NCBI GenBank assembly: GCA_022759165.1
Contig: JAEMPT010000049.1
Location: 1-15,532, forward strand
Source of the DNA: Thermoprotei archaeon
GTDB taxonomy: Archaea; Thermoproteota; Thermoprotei_A; Sulfolobales; Fervidicoccaceae
Length of the DNA: 15,532 nucleotides
Reading direction: 5' to 3'
Positions within the stretch are counted from its first letter, which is position 1; each line of letters begins with the position of its first letter. The position numbers and the translations under genes were made by a program. The notes under the pieces are model-generated. The model searched no databases and was not told the DNA's origin. It was given only the letters and a program-made list of their open reading frames with translations. Positions 1-7,228 of the stretch are shown here, one piece after another.

Positions 1-46
1 ATCATCAAAAGCAATTAAGGAAAGAAAACCTGTAAGCTTTTATCAT

Positions 47-66
47 CCCCGCCTTAAAAGGCGAGG
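47..66. repeat. Hairpin resembling an IS200/IS605-family (tnpB-associated) element end
   Basis: The sequence shows a 6-bp stem (CGCCTT/AAGGCG) with a 2-nt loop at 50-63, extended by two more pairs after one mismatch. On the minus strand it reads as a CCTCGCC...GGCGGGGATGA signature. From memory, this resembles the short hairpins at the right end of IS200/IS605-type tnpB elements in archaea. No tnpB or tnpA lies beside it: the neighbouring sequence on the relevant side is the intact amidohydrolase gene. It may be a solo remnant. It could equally be a simple hairpin helping end transcription of the operon that stops at 92, although no T-run follows it on the minus strand. Confidence 0.4.
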
Positions 67-91
67 CTTTTCAGATGTAAAGAGCATTTAG

Positions 92-1363
92 CTACTGGGA
101 GAGGTTGTTCTTCACTATTTCTCCTCCTTTCATAACCAATTCCACGTTTTTAACATTTAACAATGAGTCAATATTTAGTAGAGGATTTTCCTTGACTAAT
201 ATTATATCTGCCAACATACCTCTTTCCAGCCTACCTATGGAGCCCTTCATGCCTGCTACTTCTGCGGCCGTCTCAGTCGCTGACTTTATAGCTTCTGCTG
301 GAGACATCCCGAGTTTCTCTACGAACAATTTTAGCTCTAGCGCGTTTTCTCCATGCGGGAAGAACCCTCCTAGGAAATCTGTGCCGGTAGCGAGCTTCAC
401 ACCTAGCCTTTTCGCCTTTCTAGCATTTTCAACGTGATCCTTGTAAACCTCCTCTGATTTTTTGAGACCCCATTCCGGGATCCCTGCCTTCGGACCCACT
501 TCCAATATCTTATGGACTATTGAAAGAGTTGGCACCACAACGGCATCCTTCTCCTTAGCGAGTTCAGCGGCTTCTTCGTCCATATATATAGCGTGGGCTA
601 TCACCTTTACTCCTGCATTGAGGGCATTAACTATCCCCTCCTTGCCCTGCGCGTGTGCATGGACGAATCTCTTGGCTGCCCTAGCTTCATCCACTATCGC
701 TTTAAGCTCTTCAAGTGTGAACTGCCTGTAATCTGGTCTGTCTCTCTGTGATAGGACTCCTCCTGTTGCCATCACTTTTATAAAATCAGCTCCCTCTCTG
801 AGCGAGTACCTCGCTGCCTTCCTGCATTCAGCCTCCCCATCGCATATGAGCCCCTTGAGAGGCTTCATGAACTTGCTTGTCCTCGCATCAACATATTCGA
901 TGGGCATGTAATGAACATCGCCATGGCCAAAGGTTGGAGATAGCGAGAATCCTGCCGCAAAGACCCTCGGCCCTACTATTGTGCCTTCGTTCACGGCGTC
1001 CCTCAAATGGAGAGAAACTATTCCCCCGGCGTCCACGATTGTTGTGAAGCCTGCCATGACGAGGCTCTCCAGATCCTTTACGCCTCTGGCAAAGAACACA
1101 CCCATGGGTGTGAGCAGGGGCTCCTTGACGTTATCTCCTGTCCTCATGCCCGTTACGTGTAGGTGTGCGTCGATCAAGCCTGGAAGGGCTACTCTCCCCA
1201 TTCCATCAAGGGAGAGCGCGTCGCTTGGGACATCTACACTTCCCCTGGTTCCTACTTCAGAGATTTTTCCTCCCTCTACTAGTATTCTTCCATTTTCAAT
1301 TAGACTCATTTTCTCGGAGGAGAATATCCTCACGTTATCCAATACTATTTTTTTATTTCCCAT
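92..1363 (-). CDS. Metal-dependent amidohydrolase, imidazolonepropionase / Xaa-Pro dipeptidase-like
   Basis: This is a cytosolic binuclear-metal hydrolase of the amidohydrolase superfamily, 423 residues from the chosen ATG, a normal length. The visible metal ligands are HxH in GLIDAHLH (67 and 69), the probable carboxylated lysine in FIKVMATGG (196), HAH (235-237), a His in VIAHAIY (257) and Asp in ATGTDF (329). This pattern fits the subgroup of prolidase-like (Xaa-Pro or Pro-Arg type) amidohydrolases; substrate is inferred, not seen. The ATG at 1363 is preferred because AAGGTGAG lies just upstream; a GTG three codons earlier (1372) overlaps that ribosome-binding site. It follows the ATPase gene by 12 bp and is the last gene of the peptide-transport operon. 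It has no signal peptide, so it probably acts on imported peptides. Confidence 0.85.
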   Translation of the reverse strand: MGNKKIVLDNVRIFSSEKMSLIENGRILVEGGKISEVGTRGSVDVPSDALSLDGMGRVALPGLIDAHLHVTGMRTGDNVKEPLLTPMGVFFARGVKDLESLVMAGFTTIVDAGGIVSLHLRDAVNEGTIVGPRVFAAGFSLSPTFGHGDVHYMPIEYVDARTSKFMKPLKGLICDGEAECRKAARYSLREGADFIKVMATGGVLSQRDRPDYRQFTLEELKAIVDEARAAKRFVHAHAQGKEGIVNALNAGVKVIAHAIYMDEEAAELAKEKDAVVVPTLSIVHKILEVGPKAGIPEWGLKKSEEVYKDHVENARKAKRLGVKLATGTDFLGGFFPHGENALELKLFVEKLGMSPAEAIKSATETAAEVAGMKGSIGRLERGMLADIILVKENPLLNIDSLLNVKNVELVMKGGEIVKNNLSQ

Positions 1364-1375
1364 TTCTCTCACCTT

Positions 1376-2332
1376 TCAATTTTTGGAATAGAGATGACAA
1401 AAAACGACATGGTCTCCCCCCACTTTCACTGCTGGGGGATTTTCGTGAGCGCATTTTTCAGATGCGAACGGACATATGGATTGGAGCTTGCAACCCGCTG
1501 CAGGAGGTGGGGTCTGTAGCTCCTTGAGCTTGAGTCTCTTCCCATCCAGGCTGAGGCCTTTCAAATATATTGAGGGCAAGGAAGTTAGCAAATGCCTCGT
1601 ATATGGATGAAGGGGATCCTCGATCAGATCTCTTGGTTCAAGTATCTCCACGATTTTTCCCAAATACATTACAGCGATCTTATTACTCACGGCCCTGGTT
1701 ATTGGAAGATCGTGACTTATGAATAACATTGTGAAGCCGAGCTCCCTTTGAAGCTCCTGTATCAAAGAGAGTATCTGCACCTTTACCGTTGCGTCTAACG
1801 CGGAAACAATTTCGTCTCCTATTATTATACTGGGCTTCACTGCTAGAGCTCTCGCTATAGCTACCCTCTGCTTCTGGCCTCCAGATAGCTGGGAGGGGTA
1901 ATAATCAATGTATTTCGGGTCCAATTCAACCATCTCCAGCAGCTCCTTTATTTCATCTTTACTGCCAACCCTGCCACCGGCCTCAAGAGCCTCTCTCAAA
2001 GTATCTCCGACCTTCATCTTTGGGTTGAGGGAAGTATCTGGGTTCTGGAATATCATCTGGACGCTCTTCCTGTTCGATTTGAGGAATTCTTCCGCGCTTG
2101 TTCCAAACAGCCTAACCTCCCCCGAAGTAGGCTTTTCTATACCGACGAGAATTTTGCCCAATGTTGTCTTTCCAGAACCGCTCTCACCTAGGAGGCCAAC
2201 GACTTCCCCTTTATTTATCTTCAGATCTATTCCGTCTATCGCCCTCACTTCAGCGACTTTTTTCAAAGAAGTTTTTAGCCTGTATATTTTTCTGAGCTCT
2301 TTCACTTCAGCGGCTTCAAATCCCCCTGCCAC
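1376..2332 (-). CDS. Peptide ABC transporter ATP-binding protein, DppF/OppF family
   Basis: This is the second ATPase of a dipeptide/oligopeptide importer, 318 residues. Walker A GESGSGKT is at 49-56, the Q-loop at Q96, the signature LSGGQKQRV at 149-157, Walker B IIIGDE at 169-174 (followed by I where most family members have P), and the H-loop at H207. The C-terminal oligopeptide-transporter extension (about 230-318) carries four cysteines at 281, 287, 294 and 312, a spacing used for a [4Fe-4S] cluster in some family members. The start is a GTG at 2332, the first possible in frame. It overlaps the upstream ATPase gene by 17 bp, and the strong GGAGGTG upstream is about 12 nt away, longer than usual, so translation is probably coupled. 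A later GTG at 2305 is an alternative start. Confidence 0.93.
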   Translation of the reverse strand: MAGGFEAAEVKELRKIYRLKTSLKKVAEVRAIDGIDLKINKGEVVGLLGESGSGKTTLGKILVGIEKPTSGEVRLFGTSAEEFLKSNRKSVQMIFQNPDTSLNPKMKVGDTLREALEAGGRVGSKDEIKELLEMVELDPKYIDYYPSQLSGGQKQRVAIARALAVKPSIIIGDEIVSALDATVKVQILSLIQELQRELGFTMLFISHDLPITRAVSNKIAVMYLGKIVEILEPRDLIEDPLHPYTRHLLTSLPSIYLKGLSLDGKRLKLKELQTPPPAAGCKLQSICPFASEKCAHENPPAVKVGGDHVVFCHLYSKN

Positions 2333-3317
2333 CGGCCATCAACACCTCCTCTTCGATTATTTTCCAACAATAGACCTCTCTGCCTTCTTTCCCTACAATT
2401 ACCTTGCCTGGGGGTTCATAGGAACATTTCTTAGCGGGTGATGCACATTTTCCATAGAATGGACATCCCTTGTTGGATATGCCGTTGCCTGAGCGCATTG
2501 TGGTTCTAACGTTTCCGCTCCATATCTTTATGCTGGATCCACCCATCGGAACCGAATAGAGCAGGTATTGTGTATAGGGATGTGCAGGTGCGGATACTAC
2601 TTCCTCGGTTTTTCCCGCCTCCATTACTCTCCCGCCATACATAACGATCATTCTATCAGATGCATCATAGGCTACCCCTATATCGTGTGTTATGAGCAGG
2701 AGGGACGTGCCGTACTCCCGAGTTAGACTGTTAAGCAACTCGATTATTTGGGTCTGAGTTGAGACGTCAAGCGCGCTGGTGGGCTCGTCGGCGACTAGAA
2801 GTTTTGGCCTGAGGGCAATCGCTATAGCTATAGCTACCCTTTGCTTCTGGCCTCCAGATAGCTGGTGAGGGTACGAGTTGTATCTCTTCTCCGGGTTAGG
2901 TATCCCGACGCTCCTCAGCAGCTCTATAGCTTCTGCCTTAGCTTCGCTTTTCCCATAACCATGCTCTCTAAGGGCCTCGGCTATCTGTTCCCCAACAGTA
3001 TAGAGCGGATCTAGAGATGCGGAGGGGTTTTGGAAAACAACTGAGATCTCCTTTCCTCTCAGCTCTTCTAACTCTTTATCTTCAGCACTAAGTAAGTTCA
3101 CACCTCTGTAAAGGACTTCGCCCTTCTCTATCTTGAGGTTCTCTGATTCAAGTCTAACTATTATAGAGGCCAGCGTCGTCTTACCTGAGCCGCTCTCTCC
3201 AACTACCGCGACTCTCTCTCCCTTTTCAACTCTTATGTTCACATCTGATAGAACCTTTTCCTTTCTGTGACCGACTATATAGTATGCTGTTAAATCCCTT
3301 ACTTCAAGAAGACTCAT
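2316..3317 (-). CDS. Peptide ABC transporter ATP-binding protein, DppD/OppD family
   Basis: This is the first ATPase of the importer, 333 residues, which pairs with the OppF-like subunit on the cytoplasmic face of the permeases. Walker A GESGSGKT is at 40-47, the Q-loop FQNPSASLDP begins near 95, LSGGQKQRV is at 153-161, Walker B LLVADEPTSALD at 173-184, and the H-loop His at 211. The C-terminal family extension has cysteines at 285, 291, 298 and 317, matching the cluster in its partner. The ATG at 3317 overlaps the preceding permease stop in an ATGA (4 bp), typical of coupled translation. A 39-bp stretch around the signature motif (2827-2865) is almost identical in DNA to the same stretch of the paralogous ATPase gene. 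Confidence 0.94.
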   Translation of the reverse strand: MSLLEVRDLTAYYIVGHRKEKVLSDVNIRVEKGERVAVVGESGSGKTTLASIIVRLESENLKIEKGEVLYRGVNLLSAEDKELEELRGKEISVVFQNPSASLDPLYTVGEQIAEALREHGYGKSEAKAEAIELLRSVGIPNPEKRYNSYPHQLSGGQKQRVAIAIAIALRPKLLVADEPTSALDVSTQTQIIELLNSLTREYGTSLLLITHDIGVAYDASDRMIVMYGGRVMEAGKTEEVVSAPAHPYTQYLLYSVPMGGSSIKIWSGNVRTTMRSGNGISNKGCPFYGKCASPAKKCSYEPPGKVIVGKEGREVYCWKIIEEEVLMAGGRGI

Positions 3318-4195
3318 TTCATATTCACCCTTGAAGTTGGATCCATTATATCCCTGAGCATGTTACCAAGCAAATTGAAGCTTAATGCTAAAAGTAACAG
3401 CACTATGCCAGGGAATAGTATTAGGTACGGCGCAACACCTATGTAGTTCTTAGCTGTACCTATCATCGTACCTAGCTCAGGGTACGGTGGCTGAACCCCC
3501 AATCCTAGGAACCCAAGACCGGAGGCCATAAGTATTGAACCACCCAACTCGAGCGTGAACTGAGATATTGATATATACGATATGTTTGGTAGAACGTGCT
3601 TGAACATTATCCTAAAGTTGCTGAGCCCCAAAAGCTTCGCGGCGATTATATATTCCATGTTCTTTACTTGGACTACTACTCCCCTGGTCAGCCTCATGAA
3701 AGATGGTATGAGGCCGAACGATATTGATATTATTATGTTGGTGGTGCTCGGCCCAAGTATAGCCACGAGTGCTATTGCTATCAATATCGATGGTATAGAT
3801 AAAAGAGCATCGGCCACTCTCATTAACGAATAATCCACCGCTCCGCCTAGGTAACCGGCGATCAGTCCGAGAACCGTCCCTATACTTGCTCCAAGCCCGG
3901 TGCCGAGCAATGCGATGAGGAGCGAGGTCCTGGCCCCAACAAATGTCCTCGTGAACAGATCTCTACCAAGCTCATCTGTCCCGAAGATGTGCTCCAATGA
4001 TGGGGGTTTTAGAGCTTGGGCAAGGTTCCCTTTTATTGGGTTGTAGGGGCTCACGAGGTCCACGATCAAGGATAAGAAAACGATAGAGGATAGAGACGCT
4101 AGTCCGAACATTCCAGTCCTGCTACTGGTGATCATGATGATTTTGTCGTTGTAGATTCCAAGCTTCTTGAGCCAACCGAACTTTATCTCCATCAT
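3314..4195 (-). CDS. Peptide ABC transporter permease, DppC/OppC family
   Basis: This is an inner membrane-spanning subunit of the peptide importer, 293 residues. It has a first membrane segment around 28-50, then the family hallmark HIFGTDELGRDLFTR near 69-83, then five further hydrophobic segments. The EAA coupling loop that contacts the ATPases is AAKLLGLSNFRIMFKHVLPN (about 185-204). These features and the length fit DppC/OppC. The ATG at 4195 overlaps the stop of the upstream permease by 4 bp (ATGA), with GGAGGTG close upstream. A second ATG directly follows, so the start could be one codon later. It lies between the partner permease and the ATPase genes in one transcription unit. Confidence 0.94.
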   Translation of the reverse strand: MMEIKFGWLKKLGIYNDKIIMITSSRTGMFGLASLSSIVFLSLIVDLVSPYNPIKGNLAQALKPPSLEHIFGTDELGRDLFTRTFVGARTSLLIALLGTGLGASIGTVLGLIAGYLGGAVDYSLMRVADALLSIPSILIAIALVAILGPSTTNIIISISFGLIPSFMRLTRGVVVQVKNMEYIIAAKLLGLSNFRIMFKHVLPNISYISISQFTLELGGSILMASGLGFLGLGVQPPYPELGTMIGTAKNYIGVAPYLILFPGIVLLLLALSFNLLGNMLRDIMDPTSRVNMK

Positions 4196-5127
4196 GAAGC
4201 ACCTCCTAATCTTATCCTTGGATCTATCGCAGCGTAGAGCGAATCCACTGCGAGGTTTATCAGCGCATAGATCAACGCGAGGACGAATATTGCCCCTTGG
4301 ACCATGGGGTAGTCCCTAGCGAATATTGAGTCGACGACTAGCCTTCCTATGCCGGGCCATGCGAAAACCGTCTCAGTTATTACGGCGCCCTTCATGAGGT
4401 TCCCAAGTTGAAGTCCCAATACTGTAACAACGGGAACCATCGCGTTTTTCATTACATGTTTGAATATTACCGTCTTTCTCCTGAGCCCTTTGGCCACAGC
4501 CAACTTAACGAAGTCTTCCTTGAGAACCTCGAGGAATGTGAACCTTGTGGTCTTAGCTATGGGGGCCATGACTGGGAGGGATAGAGTTATTGCGGGCAGT
4601 ATTATACTGCTCGGGTTTCCTGCCCCCCCAGCAGGTAGGAGTTTTAATTGAACAGAGAATAGCAGGATGAGCATAAGTCCTAGCCAAAAGGTAGGCATTG
4701 CTGTACCGACGGATATCAGAGCTGTTACAAAGTAATCGATGGGGGAATCTTTCTTAAGCGCCGCATATGCCCCAAGGGGTACTCCTATAGCTACAGCAAT
4801 AAAGAGAGCTGCCGCGGATAGATAAAGCGTATAAGGAAGCCTGTGAAGTATTTCGACTATAACCGGCGAATCTGTCCTAACTGAGGTTCCCAGATTTAAT
4901 GTGAAGAGGTTTTCAAGGTACTTGATTAGCTGAACCGGTAGCGGGTCGTTTAGACCATATCTTTCCTTTATCTGCTCCACAACTTCTGGGGGAGCGTCGA
5001 ATCCAGCGAGGAGCCTAGCTGGATCCCCTGGGATCGACCTGAGAAGCACGAACATGAATATGCTCACCGATATGACCACAACGGCCACACCGATGAGCCT
5101 CTTTCCAAAAAATCCAATAGCCGCCAT
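4192..5127 (-). CDS. Peptide ABC transporter permease, DppB/OppB family
   Basis: This is the partner permease of the importer, 311 residues with about six membrane segments. It has the usual DppB/OppB N-terminus: a membrane segment at about 10-29 followed by SIPGDPA (31-37), an extracytoplasmic loop containing YGLNDPLPVQ (57-66), and an EAA coupling loop AVAKGLRRKTVIFKHVMKNA (about 210-229). It lies 9 bp after the substrate-binding protein gene. The ATG at 5127 has AGGAG unusually close upstream and GGGGTGAT at about 9 nt, which also spans the preceding stop codon. Operon position right after the binding protein is the standard order for this transporter family. Confidence 0.94.
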   Translation of the reverse strand: MAAIGFFGKRLIGVAVVVISVSIFMFVLLRSIPGDPARLLAGFDAPPEVVEQIKERYGLNDPLPVQLIKYLENLFTLNLGTSVRTDSPVIVEILHRLPYTLYLSAAALFIAVAIGVPLGAYAALKKDSPIDYFVTALISVGTAMPTFWLGLMLILLFSVQLKLLPAGGAGNPSSIILPAITLSLPVMAPIAKTTRFTFLEVLKEDFVKLAVAKGLRRKTVIFKHVMKNAMVPVVTVLGLQLGNLMKGAVITETVFAWPGIGRLVVDSIFARDYPMVQGAIFVLALIYALINLAVDSLYAAIDPRIRLGGAS

Positions 5128-5136
5128 TCTCCTAGA

Positions 5137-6855
5137 TCACCCCATTCTTATACTTGCGAAGTCGACCATCTCATATGGGAACAGGACGACGTTGCTCAGG
5201 GTGCTCCTGTATGCTACGACAAATCCTTGGTAATAGAGGAATATCATTGGCGCATCGTTCCATACAATCTTCGTGAGGTTCTGGTAGATCTGCGCCCTTA
5301 ATTGTGGATCAGTAGTCGTGGCTCCAAGCTCTAAGAGTTTGTCGGCCTCTGTGTTGTTGTAGAAGAAGTTATTGAACCCGTTCGGTGTAAATTGGGAAGA
5401 GTGGAACAGCTGGAACGTGTAGAAATATGGATCTGGCACGCTCGGTGACCAACCTAGCAGGAACAGCTGTAGTTCTGTTTTGTTCAGAGGCGCTAGTATG
5501 GTTGAGACATATGTTGGCCAGTCATAGGTCCTAACGTTAACTTGGATCCCGATGTCTCTCAGGTATTGCGCTATAGTTTCAGCGACTTGCGTGTCAAATA
5601 GGTACCTCCCGTTTGGAGTTATCAATGTAACAGAGAAGCCATTGGGATATCCGGCTTGTGCAAGAAGCTGCTTGGCCTTCTGTGGGTCATATTGATACGG
5701 TCCAACGGCTATATGCCCAAGAACGAAGGGAGGTAGTATGGAATCCTCTGGGCTTCCGAGTCCGAATAATACGTATTTTATGAGAGAGTCCTTATCTATT
5801 GCATAGTTCAGTGCCTGCCTTACCCTCGTATCGTTCAGCGGGCCGTATTGCGTATTTATCCCTATGTACATTTCCCTCGTGGATATTGTCCAGGAGACCT
5901 TCACGTCTCCCCTAGAGCTTAGGCTAGCTAGATCGCTTGGAGGCGGCTGTATTATCAGGTCTAGGTCACCCGAAAGCAGCATGGCCTCCCTGGTGCTAGC
6001 ATCTGGGACAACTTTGAAGATCATCTGGCTGAAGTATGGCGTCCCGTTCCAGTAGTTGGGGTTGGCAACGAGTGTTATGTGGTCTCCCTTAACCCACTCC
6101 TTGAACATATAGGGGCCGGTGCCTATACCGGCTGGGTTATTCGCGATCTTATCGCCCAACTGTTTAGTGGCATTAGGCGCAATTATGTAGGCCGAAGTTA
6201 GTACTCCGAGGAAAGGGGCGAACGGCTTCTTAAGATATATGTTTACTGTATACTCGTCAACAGCTTCAACGTGGTCGATGAGAAGGAAGTTACCCCTGCT
6301 CGGAACCTTCACGTTGGGGTCGAGGATCCTCTCGAGAGTGAACTTAACGGCTTCTGAGTTGAGGGGTTCGCCGTCCTGAAACTTTATTCCCTTTTTAAGC
6401 TTAATCGTGTAGACCGTACCGTTACTAGATACGTTATAAGAATCGGCTAGGACTGGTACTATGGTTCCGTTTGGCGAAGTTATAAATAGCGGTTGAGCGA
6501 TGAGCCTGATTATGTTGCTTATTGTTGTAGTTGTCTGCCCAGCCGGATCTAATGTGTCCGCGTCAACGCCGATTCCAACTCTCAAGGTTTTACCCGATGT
6601 CGCTTGCTGGGTTGTTGTTTGTTGCATCGATGTTGTTTGCTGAGATGTCGTTGATGATGGCGGCTTCGTTGTTGATGTGGTTTGAATTGTAGTTTGCTGT
6701 GTCGATGTCGTTTGGGTCGCGGGACTTCCTTTTGCAAATAGGAGAGCGGCCGCGATAACGATCGCTACCAATACTACAAGAGCTAGGACTGAGGTTGTGC
6801 TAAGAGATCTGAAACCTGTTTGGTTATATGTGCTTTTTCTCTTGCTTGTCTTCAT
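5137..6855 (-). CDS. Secreted peptide-binding protein of ABC transporter (SBP family 5, DppA/OppA-like)
   Basis: This 572-residue protein captures the substrate outside the cell. The N-terminus has basic residues, then a hydrophobic segment (about 21-42), then a linker made almost wholly of T, S, Q and P (about 44-88). The binding domain fills the rest and starts with TLRVGIGVDADTLDPAG. SBP-5 hallmarks include TYDWPTYVST and a GYPNGFSVTL segment. The layout suggests an N-terminal membrane anchor and flexible stalk that hold the domain near the permease, common in archaea, rather than a lipobox (no Cys is present there). The ATG at 6855 has GAGGT about 9 nt upstream. It is the first gene of the operon and lies behind a good TATA-like box at 6928-6937. 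Peptide specificity is a family inference. Confidence 0.92.
   Translation of the reverse strand: MKTSKRKSTYNQTGFRSLSTTSVLALVVLVAIVIAAALLFAKGSPATQTTSTQQTTIQTTSTTKPPSSTTSQQTTSMQQTTTQQATSGKTLRVGIGVDADTLDPAGQTTTTISNIIRLIAQPLFITSPNGTIVPVLADSYNVSSNGTVYTIKLKKGIKFQDGEPLNSEAVKFTLERILDPNVKVPSRGNFLLIDHVEAVDEYTVNIYLKKPFAPFLGVLTSAYIIAPNATKQLGDKIANNPAGIGTGPYMFKEWVKGDHITLVANPNYWNGTPYFSQMIFKVVPDASTREAMLLSGDLDLIIQPPPSDLASLSSRGDVKVSWTISTREMYIGINTQYGPLNDTRVRQALNYAIDKDSLIKYVLFGLGSPEDSILPPFVLGHIAVGPYQYDPQKAKQLLAQAGYPNGFSVTLITPNGRYLFDTQVAETIAQYLRDIGIQVNVRTYDWPTYVSTILAPLNKTELQLFLLGWSPSVPDPYFYTFQLFHSSQFTPNGFNNFFYNNTEADKLLELGATTTDPQLRAQIYQNLTKIVWNDAPMIFLYYQGFVVAYRSTLSNVVLFPYEMVDFASIRMG
6598..6723 (-). repeat. Low-complexity T/S/Q-rich linker coding region
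   Basis: The DNA encoding residues 45-86 of the binding protein is an irregular run of GTT-, TGT- and GAT-like words on the plus strand. It encodes a Thr/Ser/Gln stalk with words such as TQTTST and QQTT repeated. It is a likely site of length change between strains and of O-glycosylation. Confidence 0.6.
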
Positions 6856-6927
6856 TATGGATCGACCTCATATGATTTGTTTTAAAATGAAGGAAAAAGG
6901 TTGAATGGTGGGGAAATAATGGGTTTT

Positions 6928-6937
6928 TATTTATAAT
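6928..6937 (-). promoter_or_regulatory. TATA-like promoter box for the peptide-transport operon
   Basis: The minus strand reads ATTATAAATA here, about 73 nt before the binding-protein ATG. Archaeal spacing puts the transcription start near 6907 and gives a leader of about 50 nt. No other TATA-like box appears between the operon genes, which overlap or nearly touch. Inferred from pattern only. Confidence 0.5.
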
Positions 6938-6945
6938 ATATGAAG

Positions 6946-6972
6946 TTGGGCCCCCCTCAGCGGAGGGCCCAA
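6946..6972 (-). terminator. GGGCCC hairpin between the small ORF and the transport operon
   Basis: Eight perfect pairs (TTGGGCCC/GGGCCCAA) enclose an 11-nt loop. An alternative fold uses CCCTC/GAGGG with a CGCT loop. The hairpin covers the stop codon of the small upstream ORF (6957-7100) and sits directly before the operon TATA box. It may end transcription from upstream or shield the operon promoter. No clear T-run follows on the minus strand, so terminator function is inferred. Confidence 0.4.
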
Positions 6973-7100
6973 ATATAAATGGAAACAATCACCTGTACAA
7001 TCAACACGAAGAAATAGCTATATATTGAGGAAGCGAGGAGGGCCGCGGCAGAGGATCTGAGCGATCTGCTTTTCTCCATCTCCGCCGAGCCCTCCTTCAT
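6957..7100 (-). CDS. Candidate small membrane protein, 47 residues, unrecognised
   Basis: The predicted protein starts MKEGSAEMEKSRSLRSS. It has a polar, mostly basic N-terminal third, then one long hydrophobic segment (about 19-45) and a short basic end. It looks like a single-pass membrane peptide with the N-terminus inside. The ATG at 7100 is preceded by GGAGTG at 7 nt spacing (7108-7113) and by a TATA-like box at about 7150-7157, which gives a leader near 28 nt. The reading frame extends further upstream to a TTG at 7196, but that start lacks a ribosome-binding site and lies before the TATA box. I do not recognise the family. It lies alone between guaA and the transport operon. It could be a chance frame, but promoter, ribosome-binding site and membrane segment agree. 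Confidence 0.5.
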   Translation of the reverse strand: MKEGSAEMEKSRSLRSSAAALLASSIYSYFFVLIVQVIVSIYIWALR

Positions 7101-7149
7101 ATAATCACACTCCAGTGGGATTGATGTTAAGAAGCATTTTATTAAATGG

Positions 7150-7157
7150 ATTATAAA
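7150..7157 (-). promoter_or_regulatory. TATA-like box for the 47-residue ORF
   Basis: The minus strand reads ATTTATAA about 50 nt before the ATG at 7100. The predicted transcription start is near 7128, leaving a leader that includes the GGAGTG ribosome-binding site. Confidence 0.4.
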
Positions 7158-7228
7158 TGTTTTCCCGCTTTTTATGGAGGGGCTGATGTATTTCAAGAAT
7201 TATTTATAATTTAAAATTTTATGGAAAA

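Noticed and set aside
105..1527. Several plus-strand frames of 89-136 residues opposite the amidohydrolase and ATPase genes
   Set aside because: They are antisense shadows of genes with complete family motifs and show no independent start signals.
7101..7196. An N-terminal extension of the small membrane ORF to a TTG at 7196
   Set aside because: The extension has no ribosome-binding site and covers the TATA-like box that best explains the shorter form.
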